Source of the DNA: Prorocentrum cordatum
Taxonomy: Eukaryota > Sar > Dinophyceae > Prorocentrales > Prorocentraceae
Length of the DNA: 64,000 nt
Direction: 5' to 3'
Assembly: GCA_963575745.1 (NCBI GenBank)
Contig: CAUYUJ010014324.1
Span: 351,590-415,589, forward strand
Under the pieces are notes generated by a model that did no database searches, was not told the origin of the DNA, and saw only the letters and a list, made by a program, of their open reading frames with translations. Shown here in pieces: positions 63,441-64,000 of the stretch. The position numbers and the translations under genes were made by a program. Every line of letters starts with the position of its first letter. Position 1 is the first letter of the stretch.

Positions 63441-64000
63441 TGCTGCTCATCATCAAAATGTGGCTGCGAGAAAAACGCTTCGCCCGTGTCGACCATGTTC
63501 TGCTCCAGGTACGCGAAGATCGCGTCGGGGGTCTTCTGCATTCCGAGTTGCACCCAGCGGGGCATGTCGTCCTGCAGCACCTTGCTGAGGTTGGTGAGGA
63601 AGTCGTGCTTGAGGTCTCCGTGTCGGAGGGCGTAAACTAACGAATCAAGGTTCCACTTCTCACATGGTAAACTGGCCTCTGGGTCGTCGCAACTAGCCAG
63701 TTTGTCATACATGGTCGTCGCATGCACAGGGACATGGTCGCGCAATTGTCTGTCTGGAATGCACTGCAGTCTTCTGCCCATCCTCAGCAAGGGCGTGGCC
63801 TTGGTGCAGGCTTCCTTCCACGATACAGGTCCGATGATGTAGTCCAGCCTCGAGGTCTCTTCATTCTTGCCGGACCAGGTGGGATCTAGCGTGTCGCTGT
63901 AGACTGCCATGTGGTGTCGGAGAAGCACGTCTCGTAGACATTCTCGTGCTCCTTTGAAGAACTCCTTCGTCGCCGCCTCTTTTTTGCTGACGCCCTCGCC
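63335..64000 (-). CDS. APE-type endonuclease part of the retroelement, cut by window edge
   Basis: Coding from the right edge (KKEAATKEFFKGARECLRDV) to 63335. ETSRLDYIIGPVSW and QLRDHVPVHATT match the last conserved motifs of apurinic-endonuclease-like domains of non-LTR elements (RLDYI and the [S/R]DH motif); the N-terminal catalytic motifs lie outside the window. After VDTGEAFFSQPHFDDE the convincing frame changes by one to join the reverse-transcriptase frame, so there is a one-base indel between about 63,390 and 63,455. The domain nicks target DNA to prime reverse transcription. Confidence 0.75.
   Translation of the reverse strand, partial: GEGVSKKEAATKEFFKGARECLRDVLLRHHMAVYSDTLDPTWSGKNEETSRLDYIIGPVSWKEACTKATPLLRMGRRLQCIPDRQLRDHVPVHATTMYDKLASCDDPEASLPCEKWNLDSLVYALRHGDLKHDFLTNLSKVLQDDMPRWVQLGMQKTPDAIFAYLEQNMVDTGEAFFSQPHFDDEQHRRLRQARLATPQQRRGFVKLHGPLTPQKARSNIF

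Overview
The window looks like nuclear DNA of a dinoflagellate, most plausibly Prorocentrum cordatum or a close relative. The order-level call is fairly safe; the species call is an inference from memory of this genome style. Reasons: very GC-rich sequence, no bacterial operon structure, every credible coding segment on the minus strand (a one-directional gene block), exons separated by kilobase introns full of repeats, splice sites that include possible GC donors, and a dinoflagellate-style non-LTR retroelement. I see no rRNA, tRNA, CRISPR array or bacterial promoter that I can support.

Layout by position (genes read right to left). 0.5-4.1 kb: a minus-strand gene with an 83-nt intron and a helix-turn-helix-like segment; its far end is unclear. 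4.4-5.4 kb: small inverted-repeat elements and an 88-nt poly(A). 5.45-6.4 kb: a putative 2-oxoglutarate/Fe(II) oxygenase-like gene cut by one in-frame TAG. 6.9-9.8 kb: a minisatellite-bearing element and an introner-like element. 10.1-22.3 kb: locus A, a multi-exon gene starting with a Cys-rich exon at 22,254. 24.7-35.9 kb: locus B, a multi-exon gene starting at 35,887, with an HMG-box-like segment, an HU/IHF-like segment, a Cys/His-rich last exon and one in-frame TAA. 36-54.6 kb: no convincing gene; a dense patchwork of fold-backs, MITE-like elements, a 2-kb composite element carrying about 23 copies of a 77-bp unit, and microsatellites. 54.65-55.98 kb: an exon with an RNase H domain and two Cys clusters. 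56-59.4 kb: low-complexity blocks. 59.7-64 kb: a non-LTR retroelement (APE-type endonuclease, reverse transcriptase, three zinc fingers) running off the right edge.

The most interesting signal is a family of roughly 0.9-1.0 kb elements with constant ends that lie between exons of loci A and B. In the clearest case (31,887-32,794) the element fills the whole intron, with phase-compatible splice sites at its edges. This is what introner elements (intron-generating mobile elements) should look like. One copy is inserted inside another. At least four further short repeat families with terminal inverted repeats are present.

Several genes have single-base frame breaks (two of them beside short homopolymers) or a single in-frame stop. 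Some may be sequencing errors, others real decay; the sequence alone cannot separate these.
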